Assembly: GCA_033439795.1 (NCBI GenBank)
Contig: JAUTDP010000012.1
Coordinates: 62,001-126,000, forward strand
Direction: 5' to 3'
From: Sordaria brevicollis
Lineage: Eukaryota > Ascomycota > Sordariomycetes > Sordariales > Sordariaceae
DNA: 64,000 nt
Both the position numbers and the translations under genes were made by a program. Positions 30,657-43,200 of the stretch are shown piece after piece. Within the stretch, counting starts at the first letter, position 1, and each line of letters opens with the position of its first letter. The notes under the pieces are model-generated. The model saw nothing but the letters and a program-made list of their open reading frames with translations, made no database searches and was not told where the DNA came from.

Positions 30657-33616
30657 ATGGCGGGGAAAAAACACGCGCCGAGGGTGCGCGAGCTTCGCGA
30701 TGGCCAAAACGACAGCAGCCAGAACAGTCAAAACGATTCGGAGGGTCTACTCTCAGTAGAGCCTTCACAACAGTCGTACCTTTCGGTTCCAAGCTCACCC
30801 TCGAGCTACCGCCGCACGCGACCCAACATGTCTAGCCAATCTGGCGGCGCCCCTGATGAACGCACTTCTCTACTTGGAACAACGCGTTCTTCACGCATCC
30901 GCATAGCGAGCGCCCACGGTACTCCCAGGGCTCCCAACCTTTCCAGGAATCAGAGTTACGGAAGTAAGTAATTATCAAGTCTTTTGACTATGATATATGT
31001 CTTCTAACAGTTAGGTTTAGCGGGAGTTGAAGGGACAGACACGGTGCGAAGCAACCCACCCACCCGACACCATAGCCGCGCAAACTCCTGGGGCCAGCGC
31101 CTGATACGCGCCCTTGCCGACCGTCAAGAGGAACCCCTTTCCGAATCCAAAGGCTCCTTTTTCCCTGACGACCGTGTCTGGTATGACCAGTTTACCTCGA
31201 CCGATTGGGTTCACGATAGCATCGCCGACGCCCATCGTGTAAAGGCCCTCCGCAGCCGGAAGGACTTTTGGGGCCGTGTCTACATTTTGTTCGACGGTGC
31301 TCAGGGGTGGATTCTCAGCGCTCTTGTCGGATTTGTCATCGCTGTCTTGGCCTACATCGTCGACGTCACCGAATCGACATTCTTCGACTTCAAGGACGGT
31401 TATTGCTCCAGGGGCTGGTTGATTAGTGAGAAGAGATGTTGTCCACACGGTCCTTGTACCGACTGGCGGGACTGGGGTGAGGTTATGCATGGATGGCCGT
31501 TCGGCGAGCGCTGGACCGAGTTTGTCATCTATCTCGGTTTGGCGATTGGTCTGGCCAGCGTATCTTGCTTGCTTACCCTGACTACCAAGACAGTTGTTCC
31601 CTCGGCATACCGTTTGTCGACACTGGATGAAAACCTGGCTGCTGCTCCGGTAGCACCTGGAGGCGATGCTGATGAAAGCGGCGACAGCCCCAACGGCAAC
31701 GGTACGCCCAGCCGACGGGCATCCGTCGTTTCACCTGCCGCTGCTGCTCCTCCCATGATCTACTACTCGGCTGCTGGTAGCGGTGTCGCCGAGGTTCGCG
31801 TCATTCTGAGTGGTTTCGTCCTTCACGGTTTTCTGGGTCTTAGAACCCTTATTGTCAAGACGGCAGGCCTCGTCCTGAGTGTTGCGTCTGGGCTGAGCTT
31901 GGGAAAGGAAGGGCCATACGTACACATTGCGACTTGCGTTGGAAACATTGCTTGCCGTCTCTTCAGCAAGTATGATCGTAACGACGCCAAGCGTCGTGAG
32001 GTTCTCTCTGCCGCTGCTGCCGCCGGTGTGGCTGTTGCTTTCGGCGCTCCTTTGGGTGGTGTCCTCTTCGGACTGGAAGAGGTGGCCTACTTCTTCCCGG
32101 CCAAGACTCTCTTCAGGACCTTCTTTGCCTGCATCACAGCGGCATTGACGCTCAAGTTCCTCAATCCTTATGGAACTCAGAAGATCGTCATGTTCCAGGT
32201 CCGCTACCTGGTTGACTGGGAGTACTTTGAGTTGGTCAGCTTTATCCTTGTGGGTATTCTCGGTGGTGCAGCCGGTGCTCTCTTCATCAAGGCCTCTCGC
32301 AAGTGGGCGGTAACCTTCCGCAGGATTCCTGTCATCAAGAAACATCCCCTTTTGGAAGTGGTCTTGGTGGCGCTTGTTACCGGCCTGATCGGCTACTGGA
32401 ACGGCCTGACCAAGCTTCCCGTCGCCAAGCTGCTTTACAATCTCGCCGCGCCATGTGACGACCGGGACAATAACCTGGAGGATCTCGGTCTTTGTCCCGA
32501 TTCCAAGGCCGACATACCGCCTATCTTGTGGCACTTGCTTTGGGCTTTCCTGATCAAGGGCTTCCTCACCATCATCACCTTCGGTATCAAGGTTCCCGCG
32601 GGTATCTACGTCCCATCCATGGTGGTCGGTGGTCTCATGGGTCGTCTCATTGGACACATGGTTCAATGGCTCGTTCTCGCCTTCCCCGACTCGGCCATGT
32701 TCAGCAGCTGCAACAAAGTCTCTTCCGTCTCGTGCATTCAACCTGGTGTCTACGGCCTTATTGCCGCCGGCAGCACCATGTGCGGTGTCACCCGTCTGTC
32801 TGTCACGCTGGCCGTCATCTTGTTCGAGCTTACCGGCAGTCTCGACTACGTGCTCCCCTTCAGTTTGGCCATCCTGGTGGCCAAGTGGACGGCTGATGCG
32901 ATCGAGCCGCTGAGCATCTATGACTTGCTGACGGAAATGAACTCGTACCCGTTCCTCAACAACAAGCACAAGCCCATTTTCACCTCGGAGCTGATCGACA
33001 TCGTCCCCCGCGTGCGCCGCGAGCGCATCATCGACATTTCTAACTCGCCGCTGGTGCCCGCCACATCACTGCGCTCCAAGCTCGAGTCACTTCACAGGGC
33101 CGGCGAGCTGGACGGTGGCCTACCTATTATCAGGAATTATATTCTCGTGGGCCTGATCCCGGCACCAGATCTAGAGTACGCTTTGGATAACTTGCCAGAT
33201 GAGAGCACGGCGCTTTGTTTGATGGCCGATGTGCCTAGTATGGACGATACTGATGACGAGGAGGCCGGTGGCAGGAGGGATCCGACGGATTTCTCGCCTT
33301 ATATTGATCCGGTATGTCTTCATCCCAATTTTTTTTAAATAGTAGAATGAACATAGCTAATGAATCAAACAACAGGCACCGGTGGCTTTGGATATCCGTT
33401 CCCCTATGGACTTGGTCTACGAGCTCTTTGTCAAGTTGGGGTTGAGGTACATTTGCATTTTGAGAGATGGGAAATACGCCGGAATGGTGAGTTCTTACCC
33501 CTTAACTCCCGCTTTCTTGCCCGGATTTGTTGCTAACGAGGTATCACAAACAGACACACAAAAAGACGTTCGTCAAGTACATGCGTGAGTTGGAAGAAAA
33601 GGAGGGTAAAGAATGA
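30657..33616 (+). CDS. CLC-family chloride channel / chloride-proton exchanger
   Basis: This is a membrane protein of the CLC family, most like the animal ClC-3/4/5 and yeast Gef1 group that acidifies endosomal compartments. Exons 30657-30963, 31015-33311, 33376-33486 and 33554-33616 give 925 aa. The first ~165 residues are a Ser/Arg-rich cytosolic region. The selectivity motifs are GSGVAEV (~357), GKEGPYVH (399-406, gating glutamate 401) and GIYVP (632-636). GVLFGLEEVAYFFPAKTLF (~452-470) has the LEE typical of exchangers, so proton coupling is likely. Many hydrophobic segments span ~205-735. The C-terminal region after ~740 carries CBS-domain-like sequence (VPRVRRERIIDISNSPLVPA ... LRYICILRDGKYAGM). 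The start is the first ATG of the frame. Intron 1 has two in-frame acceptors, 31014 and 31020, changing two residues. Subcellular location is inferred from the family. Confidence 0.93.
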
Positions 33617-34358
33617 TTCCTCTTTTGGACATCCTACATACCGAGACAACAGCATCCATACTTTGTTGTATTCGAAAAGGGTGTGGAAGCATCAGTAGAG
33701 GAGGTCGGCACTTTTCGTTATTGTTTTTGTACATGGTCATTTCCTGGTCTACATTACACTGTTCATTGGCATAGCGCCCATATTGGGCGCCTCATGGAGT
33801 TATTCTGGGCGGCGAGGAATTTTATACTCATCATTGTTTGCATAATCTGTCTTGTCTAGGGATGAATTACCTTTCGTTCTGGCATCTAGAAAAGCATTTA
33901 GCGAAGATAAAACCTGGTCGATACGAATAAGGCAATCACCAAGTTGAATCAACATAGAGCTTGATTGTGTTTGTTACTTTCACGGTAGGCTGTTTTTATT
34001 TCTTTTTCCGCTACCGTATCTACGCTATGTACCTAATTTCCAACAGTGCTTCGACTGTATCCATGATCTGTACAAAATGTCCATGATTCTGTGTCCTTCC
34101 TCCCAGTATCCATTTTTCTTGGTATCCAATTCTTCTCTCAACAATCATCCGCTGTATCATGTCAACTCAAACACCCAACCCCACCAAGCCAGCACCCAAA
34201 CGCCTCAATCCAGACATGGGATCAAAAACAACTACCTACCCAACGTTCTTCCACAGCAAGACTTGAGTAAGTAGCCAGTGAGTGGCTCAAATCCCACATG
34301 TAACCCCCTCAATCCCAAAATCCTCCCAAAACTCTTTCCACAAGCTCAGCTCAAATGC
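33617..34358. other. Convergent 3' intergenic region (CLC / aminopeptidase)
   Basis: This 742-bp gap lies between the 3' ends of two convergent genes. It presumably contains their 3' UTRs. No further feature is visible. Confidence 0.4.
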
Positions 34359-35919
34359 CTAATCAATGAAGATCTTGGCCTCCAACTCGCCATACATCTC
34401 CAAGAACCCCTTAAAAAGTCCAATCGCATGCTCCACATCATGACTACCGCCCGTCTCACGAATCGAATGCATTGACAGCTGCGGGTTACCGAGATCCAAA
34501 GTCCTCACGCCCAGCTTCGCGCTCAGCATGGGGCCGATGGTGCTTCCGCAGGGGCTGTCATTGCGCACAACGAAAACTTGCAGGGGTACCTTGGCGCGCT
34601 TGGCCACCTCCTGGAGCAACACGATACCGGGCGAGTTGGTCGCGTACCGCTGGTTGGCGTTGATCTTGATCACGGTGCCCTTGTTCATTTCGGGGCGATG
34701 GTTGGTCTCGTACTTTCCGGCGTAGTTGGGGTGCACCGAGTGGGCCATGTCGGCTGACACCAGGAACGAAGTGGCGAGGGTTTGCTCAAAGGCGGTTTCG
34801 GAGAGGGGAGTAGGTTCGGTCGAGTCAGCGTTCAAAGAGGGGATAACCGACAGACGGCGGAGGATGGCGGGCAAGAGGTTGGAGTCGGCGCCGTGAGCGG
34901 ACAAGGAGCCGATCTCTTCGTGGTCGAAGCAGGAGACTAGGCGGATTGAGGGGTCGTTCTCGAGAGTGGAAAAGGAGGACTCGGAAACGGAGTTGATCAG
35001 GCCCATGACGGAGCAGTATGTCATGTTGAGGTTGTCGAGGCGGGCGGAGAAGATGAACTCGTCGTTCAAGCCGCCGAGGCAGGAAGGCTGCGTGTCGTAG
35101 AGGATCAGCTCGAAGTCGACGATGTCGGAGGCGGAGGAGATGCCCGCGGCAGAGGCGACGACGGAGAGGAACTGCGAGTGGTGACGCTCGGTCATGGCCT
35201 TGAGAGGCGCGAAGTCACCCTCAGCGGAGGCTTCCTCAGTGGCGGCGCCCTCGGCGGGCTTGTTGAGCTCCTTCTCGACCAGACCGAGAATGGGCAGCAG
35301 CTCATCCTCCTTGTTGGGGTCAAAGTTGGACTGGCGATGCAGGTGGATGGCCAGGGTCGGGACGCGGAGGATGGGCTTGTCGACCTTGACAAGCTGCTGG
35401 ACAAAGTTGCCGTTGCCGTCCTTGATGAGAACGCGGCCGGCAACGCTGAGGTCGCGGTCGAACCACGTGTGCCAAAGACCGCCGCCGTAGAGCTCGACGC
35501 CGACCTGCTGGAAACCGTGAGCGGTCTTCTTGCTGGCGGGCTTGACGCGCAGGCACGGAGAATCGGTATGCGCGCCGATCATACCAATGGGGTTGCCGGG
35601 CTTCCACTTGCCGCCGACGGCGAAGGCAACGATGGAGGAGCCGTTGCGCGTCAGATAGTACTTGCCGCCGGGCTGGACGACCGAGGCCCAGTTGTCGCGC
35701 TCGCGGATGAGCTTGAAGCCGGCCTTCTCAAAGAGAGAGGCGGAGGTAGCTACGGCATGGTAGGCTGTATGAGGGGTTCACACGCTGGTTAGCTCACCAT
35801 CTCATCACCTCGAGTTCTCCATCGCGATAACGGGGAGGCTAGTACACAAACTGAAACATACGAGTGGGAGAGGCGTTGACAAAGTCAAGAAAGCCGTGGG
35901 CGGACTTGGGAGGGGCCAT
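34359..35919 (-). CDS. ape4: Aspartyl aminopeptidase, M18 family (DNPEP/Ape4 type)
   Basis: This is a zinc-dependent M18 metallopeptidase that removes N-terminal Asp/Glu from peptides; yeast Ape4 is cytosolic and delivered to the vacuole by the Cvt pathway. Exons 35919-35862 and 35764-34359 give 487 aa, a full-length family member. The metal-site blocks are present: GAHTDSPCLRVKP (His85), the RLDNLNM segment, SCFDHEEIGS with its Glu pair, SADMAHSVHPNYAGKYE, and a C-terminal SMHSIRETGGSHDVEHAI. The splice joins ASPT to PYHAVATSASLFEKAGF, the family's characteristic start. The start codon is the first ATG, followed by MAPPKSAHGFLDFVNASPT. The frame is complete with no missing ligand blocks, so it should be active. 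The 950 bp upstream lead to the first degenerate transposon. Confidence 0.94.
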
Positions 35920-36865
35920 CCTTGCAGCTGTAGATGAGAAGAAGTGGCAGCGGACCACGTGGGAGCGAACAGAAGAAGCTGTGTTACTGCTGGGTCTAGG
36001 ACTGTGGTAGCTATGAATGGTGGCAGAAAAGACACGCAGTGAGGCTAATGGTGATGCTCGAGAGGTGGCTAGCATTGAAGAGCTTGTCACCGCGTGAGAA
36101 GAAGACTAAGTACAAAAGACGGATATCAAAATATGAGGTGTGAAGGAAGCTAGGTCGTGACCTCGTGAGGTGAGGGGGTAGGTACTTTTTTGCTTTTGGT
36201 TGTTGATTGACGACGTCTGATGGGATGTTGGCGGGGAAGCTATCTTCTATCTAGGAAGGTACCTACTAACAGCCTGCTGCTAGCTATTTGGAGCTTTTAA
36301 AGGTAAGTAACTGTTAGTCAGGTATAGCTGCGGGAAGGTCCCGTCCGTTGCGGGGAGCCCGGGGTTAGAACGGTTATGGTTCATGGATGATGGATGGATC
36401 ATTCAGTCGTTCTCCGCAATGATATCGGGAACAAGGAGCGACCGACGTCCATTTCGCACTTGTTGGGAATTACACATTGATCATATGCCTGTTTGTTGTG
36501 ATGGTGACAATGGTCCGCTTAGGCCTCCATCACCAGGACAACCCTGACTGTACTATGCTCTTTAAAGTCAGTCTATCAAGCTCTTTCTGTTCGGCCTGGG
36601 TTGCTGTGGTGTTACTTGAAAGCTCGTCGCCCTTTCCACTTCTAACCCTGACCTGCACGTCACCAAATCCGACGTGATGCACCTTACTCTTCCGCGTTAA
36701 ACACTGACAGTGCCTTGTCATTTACCTACCCAAAATGTAGAGAAGACGATGAAGGCATCATGCTTGAATCAACCCGATGACGGTACTAGAAGCGACAGCT
36801 TGTCCTGTCTGGTGGGATTCGCCGGCGTTGCACCACAGCTGCCGCGACCTCCAAAGAGGAATGTA
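35920..36865. other. Upstream region of the aminopeptidase gene, up to the transposon edge
   Basis: This is normal-composition intergenic DNA containing the aminopeptidase promoter. It ends at the TA (36864-36865) that borders the DNA transposon. No gene is visible; the frames at 36477-36677 and 36777-36959 are unrecognised. Confidence 0.4.
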
Positions 36866-37007
36866 CTCGTCGGTTAGGGGCACAGACCATGGGCCGTGTG
36901 GGGCCTACCTTTGGGGGCCCGCTTCCAGCCAAGCTAACCTCCTCTCCTCGTCCCTTTAAGAGTCGGGAGTTTTACCTATAACGCGCAAACTCTATAACGC
37001 TCCAGAA
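36866..37007 (+). repeat. Left terminal inverted repeat of the DNA transposon
   Basis: It matches the reverse complement of 40097-40208. The inner ~65 bp (from about 36943, including TCGGGAGTTTTACCTATAAC) is nearly identical between ends. The outer part contains an insertion of about 25-30 bp relative to the right end. Confidence 0.85.
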
Positions 37008-40000
37008 TCTACATACAACAATAACTCTACTAAATCTTCATTAAATTTTCTATAAATAACCTCATTCTATTCGTTTCGTCGAAATTTATTAATTGCATAT
37101 ACTTTTACTATGCCTATCTTTAATCTAGAGGTTACATCCCGTATAGAGAAGGCGGTTCGGCATTTTCTTGTAAATTAGACCGCAATCGTAACCCGATCTA
37201 CTATATTTCGAACGAAGGCTAATATTAAAATTAGAAATAAAGGGAGAATTATATATAAAACCGCTAACGAATTTTTTAACGTTAATAAAATTATCGTTAA
37301 GAAATATATAATATTTATTAAGGATAAAAAATTATTATTAATAGGTATAAATACCTATTACCCAATTACGTTAACCGAAGAGGAGGATAAAGTATTTAAT
37401 ATTGTAATTTAAATCGCTAATTATAATTATTTCCCTATAATTAATTCCTCCCTTATTAAATTAATTAATTAATTAAGGGATTAAAGATTATCTCCCCTAT
37501 TTACCTAATTATATTGATAATAGGTAGTTAAATAGAGGAAATAATATTTAAAATTCGAATTTAAAGTAATTAATTTTAAAAATATAAAATGTATAAGCGT
37601 AAAAGGCTAATTAAATTCCTTTAAAGATTAATTTAAAGAGGTTAAAATTATTTATATTAATTTTAATATTAAGGAAAAGAATATTTAGAATATAAATAAA
37701 TCTCCCTTTTAAGTAAGGGAAATTAAAGAAATTATAAAGGTATTTTTTATTAATTTTATTTCCTATATTATTTTAATATAATTTCTTTACTAATTATTAT
37801 AGTAATAAATATTATTTATAAAGAATAAAGTACGTATAAGAAGGGTTATTTTCAATCTTAATAATAAAGAAAATTTTATTATTATTGATATTATATTAAT
37901 TATAGTAAAGAGTATACCCTCCTTCCTAATATTCAAAACCTAGATTATAATAAAATTCAAATTTATTTTTTTTAAGTACAATTAACGTTAATCTACCCTA
38001 AATTAATAGATATAATAAATAAATTTAAGGTAACGTATAAGCTAATTACGAAGTTAATTTAAATATAATTATAATTAATATTATAATTAAATATAATAAT
38101 ATTTATCGAATTATATAATAGGTTAAACACTTTAATAAATACTCCTTTAAATTATCCCCCTCCTTTAATAATATAATTAAAGAATAATTTAATATATTAT
38201 TAAATTGCCCCCCCCCTTTCGAAAGATTAAAAGAAATTATTATAATTATTATATTAATAAAACCGAAAGTATATAAGGTATTATTTATAAATTAATTTAA
38301 AGTTTATAAGGATTTTAATATTTTATAATATTATAATACCTTCGATATTATCTTTATAACGCTCTTATCTTATATTAATTATATATTCCAATTTTTTAAT
38401 ATAAAGGTATACTAAATAATTAAAAAGGTTTATTAAAAGGCTCTAATTAATAAAATTACTAGTAGTACTATAATAATTAATCGTATAATATTTTTAAATA
38501 ATTAGAAGAAGGTTGAAAAGGCTAAATTTATACGTAATAATATCTATAAAGGGTAGGAAAAAATAAGGCTCTAATTACTTAAATTAAATATATTACCGTT
38601 GTTTATTTAATAATATAAATATAATTAATATATATATTACTATTATAAATATCCTTTTTAATTAGTTACGTATATTTATTAAAGTAAAATAAGAACCCTT
38701 ATTCTTTAAAAGATTCGAAGCTATTATACTATAGAAGGCTCTACGTACCTTTAAATCGCCAATTATTTAAAAGCGCGTTAATATCGCCAATTCCCCGTTA
38801 AAAAGGAATATTAATAACGCTAAGGTAATATTAAAAGTCTTTATTAATAATTAATAAATAATATTCGATTAATAAGAATTATAATTTCGCTATATCGAAG
38901 CGGAAATAAAGAAATAAAACCCGCGGCGCTATATTATTATTAAGGATAAAGTGTATATAAAAGAGGTTCTAAATATTAAAATAGCCGCTAAAGTATTATT
39001 CGATATAAAAAAAGGTCTTAAAGAAACTTAACGAATAAATATAACCTTTATTAAAAAAATTACTTTCGATAAAAACTTTAATTTTAAATAATAATTATTA
39101 CGTAAAAGCTAAATTAAGAAAAAAAAAAGGTCCTATTTTTATTATTAATAAAATTCCCATCCTTAATAAAAACGGTCTTATTTTTATTACGAAAAATAAC
39201 CTAAAATACGAATACGTACTATATATAAAAAAAGGATAGGATAAAATTAAAGATAAGGGTAATAAAATTCGTCGTATTTACCTTATTAACTTATAAGGAT
39301 AGGATTTCGATTTCTATATCCCTAAAATAAAAGTATAGAAGGTAGTATAATTAAAGTAGGATATAAAAGTATTTTTAATTAACTTCGAAAATAAAAAGGA
39401 TTAACGATTTAAAGAAATAAAGAAGACTACCCTACTTTTAATATATAAAAATTATATACCTTTTAAAACCTATAGTAAAAAGAGGGTAAAGAAAATTAAA
39501 AGGGGGAGTTCCTCTTCGATAAAAATTATTTTAAGTAACGAAGTAAAAAAATTACCAAAATTCCTAACTTTATTAAAATACCCTTATTTAATTACTAAAA
39601 GGGTAATAGAAATAAGACCTTCTTCAATAGGGCCTTTATTTATAGGACCAACCGTATTAATACCTTACCCTCCTCTACGCAAGAAAATAAAAACTAAGCC
39701 CCCCCCTTCTAAAAAAGGGAAGGAGAAGGCTATTATAAATTTTAAAAAAGAGGAAGTTACTATAATAATTATAATAGTAGTAGGGAAGAAATTAAAAGTG
39801 CTTATTAATTATATACGGGTTATTATTATTATATTAAATAATTCTAATAATTCTAAAGGTATTAACGTAAATAAAGGTATAGATAAAGGTAAAGAGTTTG
39901 AATTTAAATTGGAAATTGTCGTATAAGTAGTGGCGTATATAAGTTACCTATAGTTTTTTAATACTATAATAATATATTACGACCTTTTTTTTAATAAAAA

Positions 40001-40096
40001 AATAATATTACCAAATAGAGCCAATCTTTACGAGTAATCTATATATTTCATCGTATTTTTTGAGTATATTTTGGTAGAATTGTTGTGTTGCGAGCG

Positions 40097-40208
40097 TTCT
40101 GGAGCGTTATAGAGCTTGCGCGTTATAGGTAAAACTCCCGACTCTCGAAGGGACTAAGAGAGGAGGTTGGCTGGACCCACCACATAGCCACAACACCTAA
40201 CCGACGAG
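40097..40208 (-). repeat. Right terminal inverted repeat of the DNA transposon
   Basis: This is the inverse counterpart of 36866-37007, ending CCTAACCGACGAG against TA. It retains ordinary GC content although the adjacent interior is heavily mutated. Confidence 0.85.
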
Positions 40209-40210
40209 TA

Positions 40211-43200
40211 TCTCGCCTTTCCTCTCTGCAATATATCTTCGTGATCCACGGCTATTGGTCTACTTGTTTGCATGCGAAGCGAGAGTGACAGCAGTGGTGG
40301 ATGGGGAAGACCATTCACATTTCACGATGAGTTCGGTCCCCTTTGTTTGAAATGCCTTCTTTGCTGGACCCATTCGGCAGCGCTTCCTCTAAACTTGGGG
40401 TAGGCGGGCAAACACTCGCACAATGCGTGCTCAACCTCAAGAATAAGGGGGAGACAGAAATCGCTTTGGCCCCCGTTTGAGATGAGACAAGATTGTTTCC
40501 CCAGGGGTCGACCTGCATCACCTCATCAACGGGCCTTTTTCTCTTGCTCGTGTATCTTGCATCGCCTTGCCTTTGCCTTTCTGGGCGCCCACCACCTACC
40601 TACATATGTAGTTAACTGCCTACCCTTTGTGCCTGTCAGGCCAAACCATTCGAGCCTCCGAATGGCAGCCTTGAAGACTAGAGCCAGCAAGATGACAGAT
40701 GGAAGCTGAAATGTGAATCCTAATTGTTGTTGAAGAGGGCAGGAAGGCTATTGTGGGTGAGACGAGCTGAGTTGTGTCGCCTTGGACCTGAGGGACCTGC
40801 CCAATGAGCGAAGTTGGGGGCTAAAAGACCCTCGAGGGGCCCTGCATTTTTGAGCCAACAAGTGAAGCGTCCAGGACTCCCAAATCCCTTTGGGGCCAAT
40901 TTCAGAGAGTGGTCGTCCGAGAAAAAGCAAAGAAAGCACCGAGAGGTAAACCAGACAGGCTAACGATTCAGATGGGAAACTACTGGGATGTCAAAATTGG
41001 AAAGGGAAAAAGACTTGAGAGGGAAAGCGTAAATACCTGAGTGATGGCCATCCTTAAAGTGGAGGGCTCATCACACTTCCAGTCTGCGGAGGACGACAAC
41101 GACATGTTGAGGATGACACCCACACACAATGACAGGGCACGCCATGAACCCCGAACGGGCCGTTGTCAGAGCCAACTGCCGACTGACCCGATGACAACCG
41201 GTCATATCCAGTTGTTGAGGTTTGACTGTCAGTAGCTCATATCATAGATCATTTCATTGTCAACCGGTCTGTCGTACACCGCTTCATCCCAGCAATCGGC
41301 GGGCGTTCCAACTCTGAACATTGAGATTGCGGCCCTGGGAGATGAGATTTGCTGTTCTGTCGAATTTGAAGTTGTCGACATGGAAGAGTTGCGGCAGGAC
41401 GGGAATGGGACTGGTCGGTACGTACCAGTGCGACGGCGATCGGTTGGCAGACAAAATCTCTAAGCCAATCATATTTCCAGAATGAGTTGCAGGAGGCCCC
41501 ACCACGTTACACCCTCGCTCTGATCCCCCGCTGCCGTGAAGCCCATCAAGAAAGTGGCACACTGTGTGCTATTTCCCGCCCTTTTTCGTTTCGGTCAGTC
41601 TGTCTCGAGTCTGTCACCATGCAATCATTCATCTCATGCATCATTCATCCCCAGAGAGGCCGGGCCCAAAGATTTTGTCAAGCTCTCTAGAGGCTCTTAT
41701 TCCAGGCGACATACTCTCTTGGGCACGTTTGCGGTGAAACAAGGCAATGAGTGAGTGGCCAACACACCGAATGTCAAAAAGGCTACCAATACAACACCGA
41801 CATACCCCAACGCCAGGCAGGCACCTGTTCACCGTCAGAAGGCCATCCAACGAAAAGTCTACATGGCACAAGGTGGGTTGCACAAACTCCCATGTTCTCG
41901 AGTTTTGGGCACAATATGCTCATTTGGCAAGGACACGAGGGGAAGAGGACATGAGAGACCGTGGCAGGCGGATGCCAGCAACCAAACTAGAGGGAAGGAC
42001 CGACAAACCCGAAACTCTTGTCTACACGTGGATATCCCGTTGCTGGTACAGAGCTCACGAAGACAATGGTGAACATTGCAACCCAGCTGTCAAAAGGCCT
42101 TTCTTCCTTGATATTTTAATCAAACGTCGTCAACCCTGTTTCCACTGTTGATCGGTATTCTCTCCCCGGATCTGGCCAGCGCAGGTGATTACCATTTGGC
42201 CGAACAGCAACTCTCCTATCGACGGAAACTTCCAGCCTGCCAGGGGTTGGAAAGGCACAAGATATTCAACAAGGAGGGCAAGGCCGGACAGCGAGATTTC
42301 CGAGTGTAGGTGTTACGTGCATAGGAAATAATCCTTGCGCACACCTCTGCCACTGTTCACACCATACAACACAGTGCAACGGCCGTTCATCCAGAGGAAG
42401 AACTCCCATCCATTGAAGGCTGATCCAAAGCCATCTTTAACCACAGTCAGTCGCCTGTCTAATGAGGCTCATGCCAAAGTGCAAGTCATTCAGCACGTAT
42501 TGTTACCAGATATCTACACACGTTCGGTTCGAAAGGCCGTGATGACCCAGCCAACACAGTCAAGAAAGAGGCTTCCCGGTACTTGTGTTTTCGTTCTATG
42601 ACGGTGGCGTCTTTGGGATCCAATCGCCAGCTTTCTCTCAGCCGCACCCTTATACCATTTCTGTTCTTCCTCACTGGCTCCCTGCAATGCTGCAGAGGAT
42701 TTTGCAAGGAGAGAAAAAGAGAGAAAGACCGTCTAGAATAACTCCTCTATGCCGGACACTTCCAGACAGATAGCATCTGGGAACGAGATTGAACATGAAA
42801 AAAGTAGTGAACCGTTACACGCCAGTAGTACCGAAGATGCTCAGTGGAAGGGGTCCAGATTTGGTTCATCTTGGCCCCAAGTCCTCCGCAGATTGCCCAA
42901 GACGAACTTGGCCGGCCCATACATATCGTTCTTGGGAGGCCTTCTACGTACAGTGGCAGAGTGGTTAAGGAAGTCTCGAAATGGAAGAGAAGCCGCAACA
43001 CCACTCATCTTCCGCAAATCATGAATTCATCAAAGCAGCCGAACAGGTACGATCAACTCCCGTAACGCCTTGCAATTTTCGATCTACAGCTGGCTGGTAC
43101 ATATCCCACTTGCCATTGTCTGTCTCCTGGTCGCCGCCCGTCGCGCCCGCCGGGACGTTGATCCCGCGCTCGCCTAAGAAGGATCCGGCAGCGGCACCTA

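Larger units (their letters stand above)
36866..40208. mobile_element. RIP-degenerated DNA transposon, TA-flanked, with long terminal inverted repeats
   Basis: A 3343-bp element starts CTCGTCGGTTAGG and ends with its inverse. It is flanked by TA on both sides (36864-36865, 40209-40210), as for Tc1/mariner/pogo elements. The imperfect terminal inverted repeats are long: 36866-37007 against 40097-40208, with a length difference in their outer half and near-identity in the inner half. The interior (about 37015-40060) is extremely AT-rich with abundant TpA and little CpA/TpG, and no ORF of 60 codons survives. Plus-strand translation near 37110-37480 vaguely recalls a helix-turn-helix transposase start (IEKAV..., then LTEEEDKVFNIVI), reminiscent of fungal Fot1/pogo proteins; that family call is tentative. 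The normal composition of the TIRs contrasts sharply with the interior. Confidence 0.85.

Noticed and set aside
37015..40060. Mitochondrial or bacterial-type AT-rich insert
   Set aside because: The CpA/TpG depletion, TA-flanked inverted ends and transposase-like relic fit a RIP-mutated transposon better than organelle DNA.
42955..43010. tRNA-like sequence (GTGGCAGAGTGGTTAAGG) resembling the 5' half/A box of a Ser or Leu tRNA
   Set aside because: No B box (GGTTCGANTCC) or acceptor-stem complement follows at the right distance, so no cloverleaf can be drawn.
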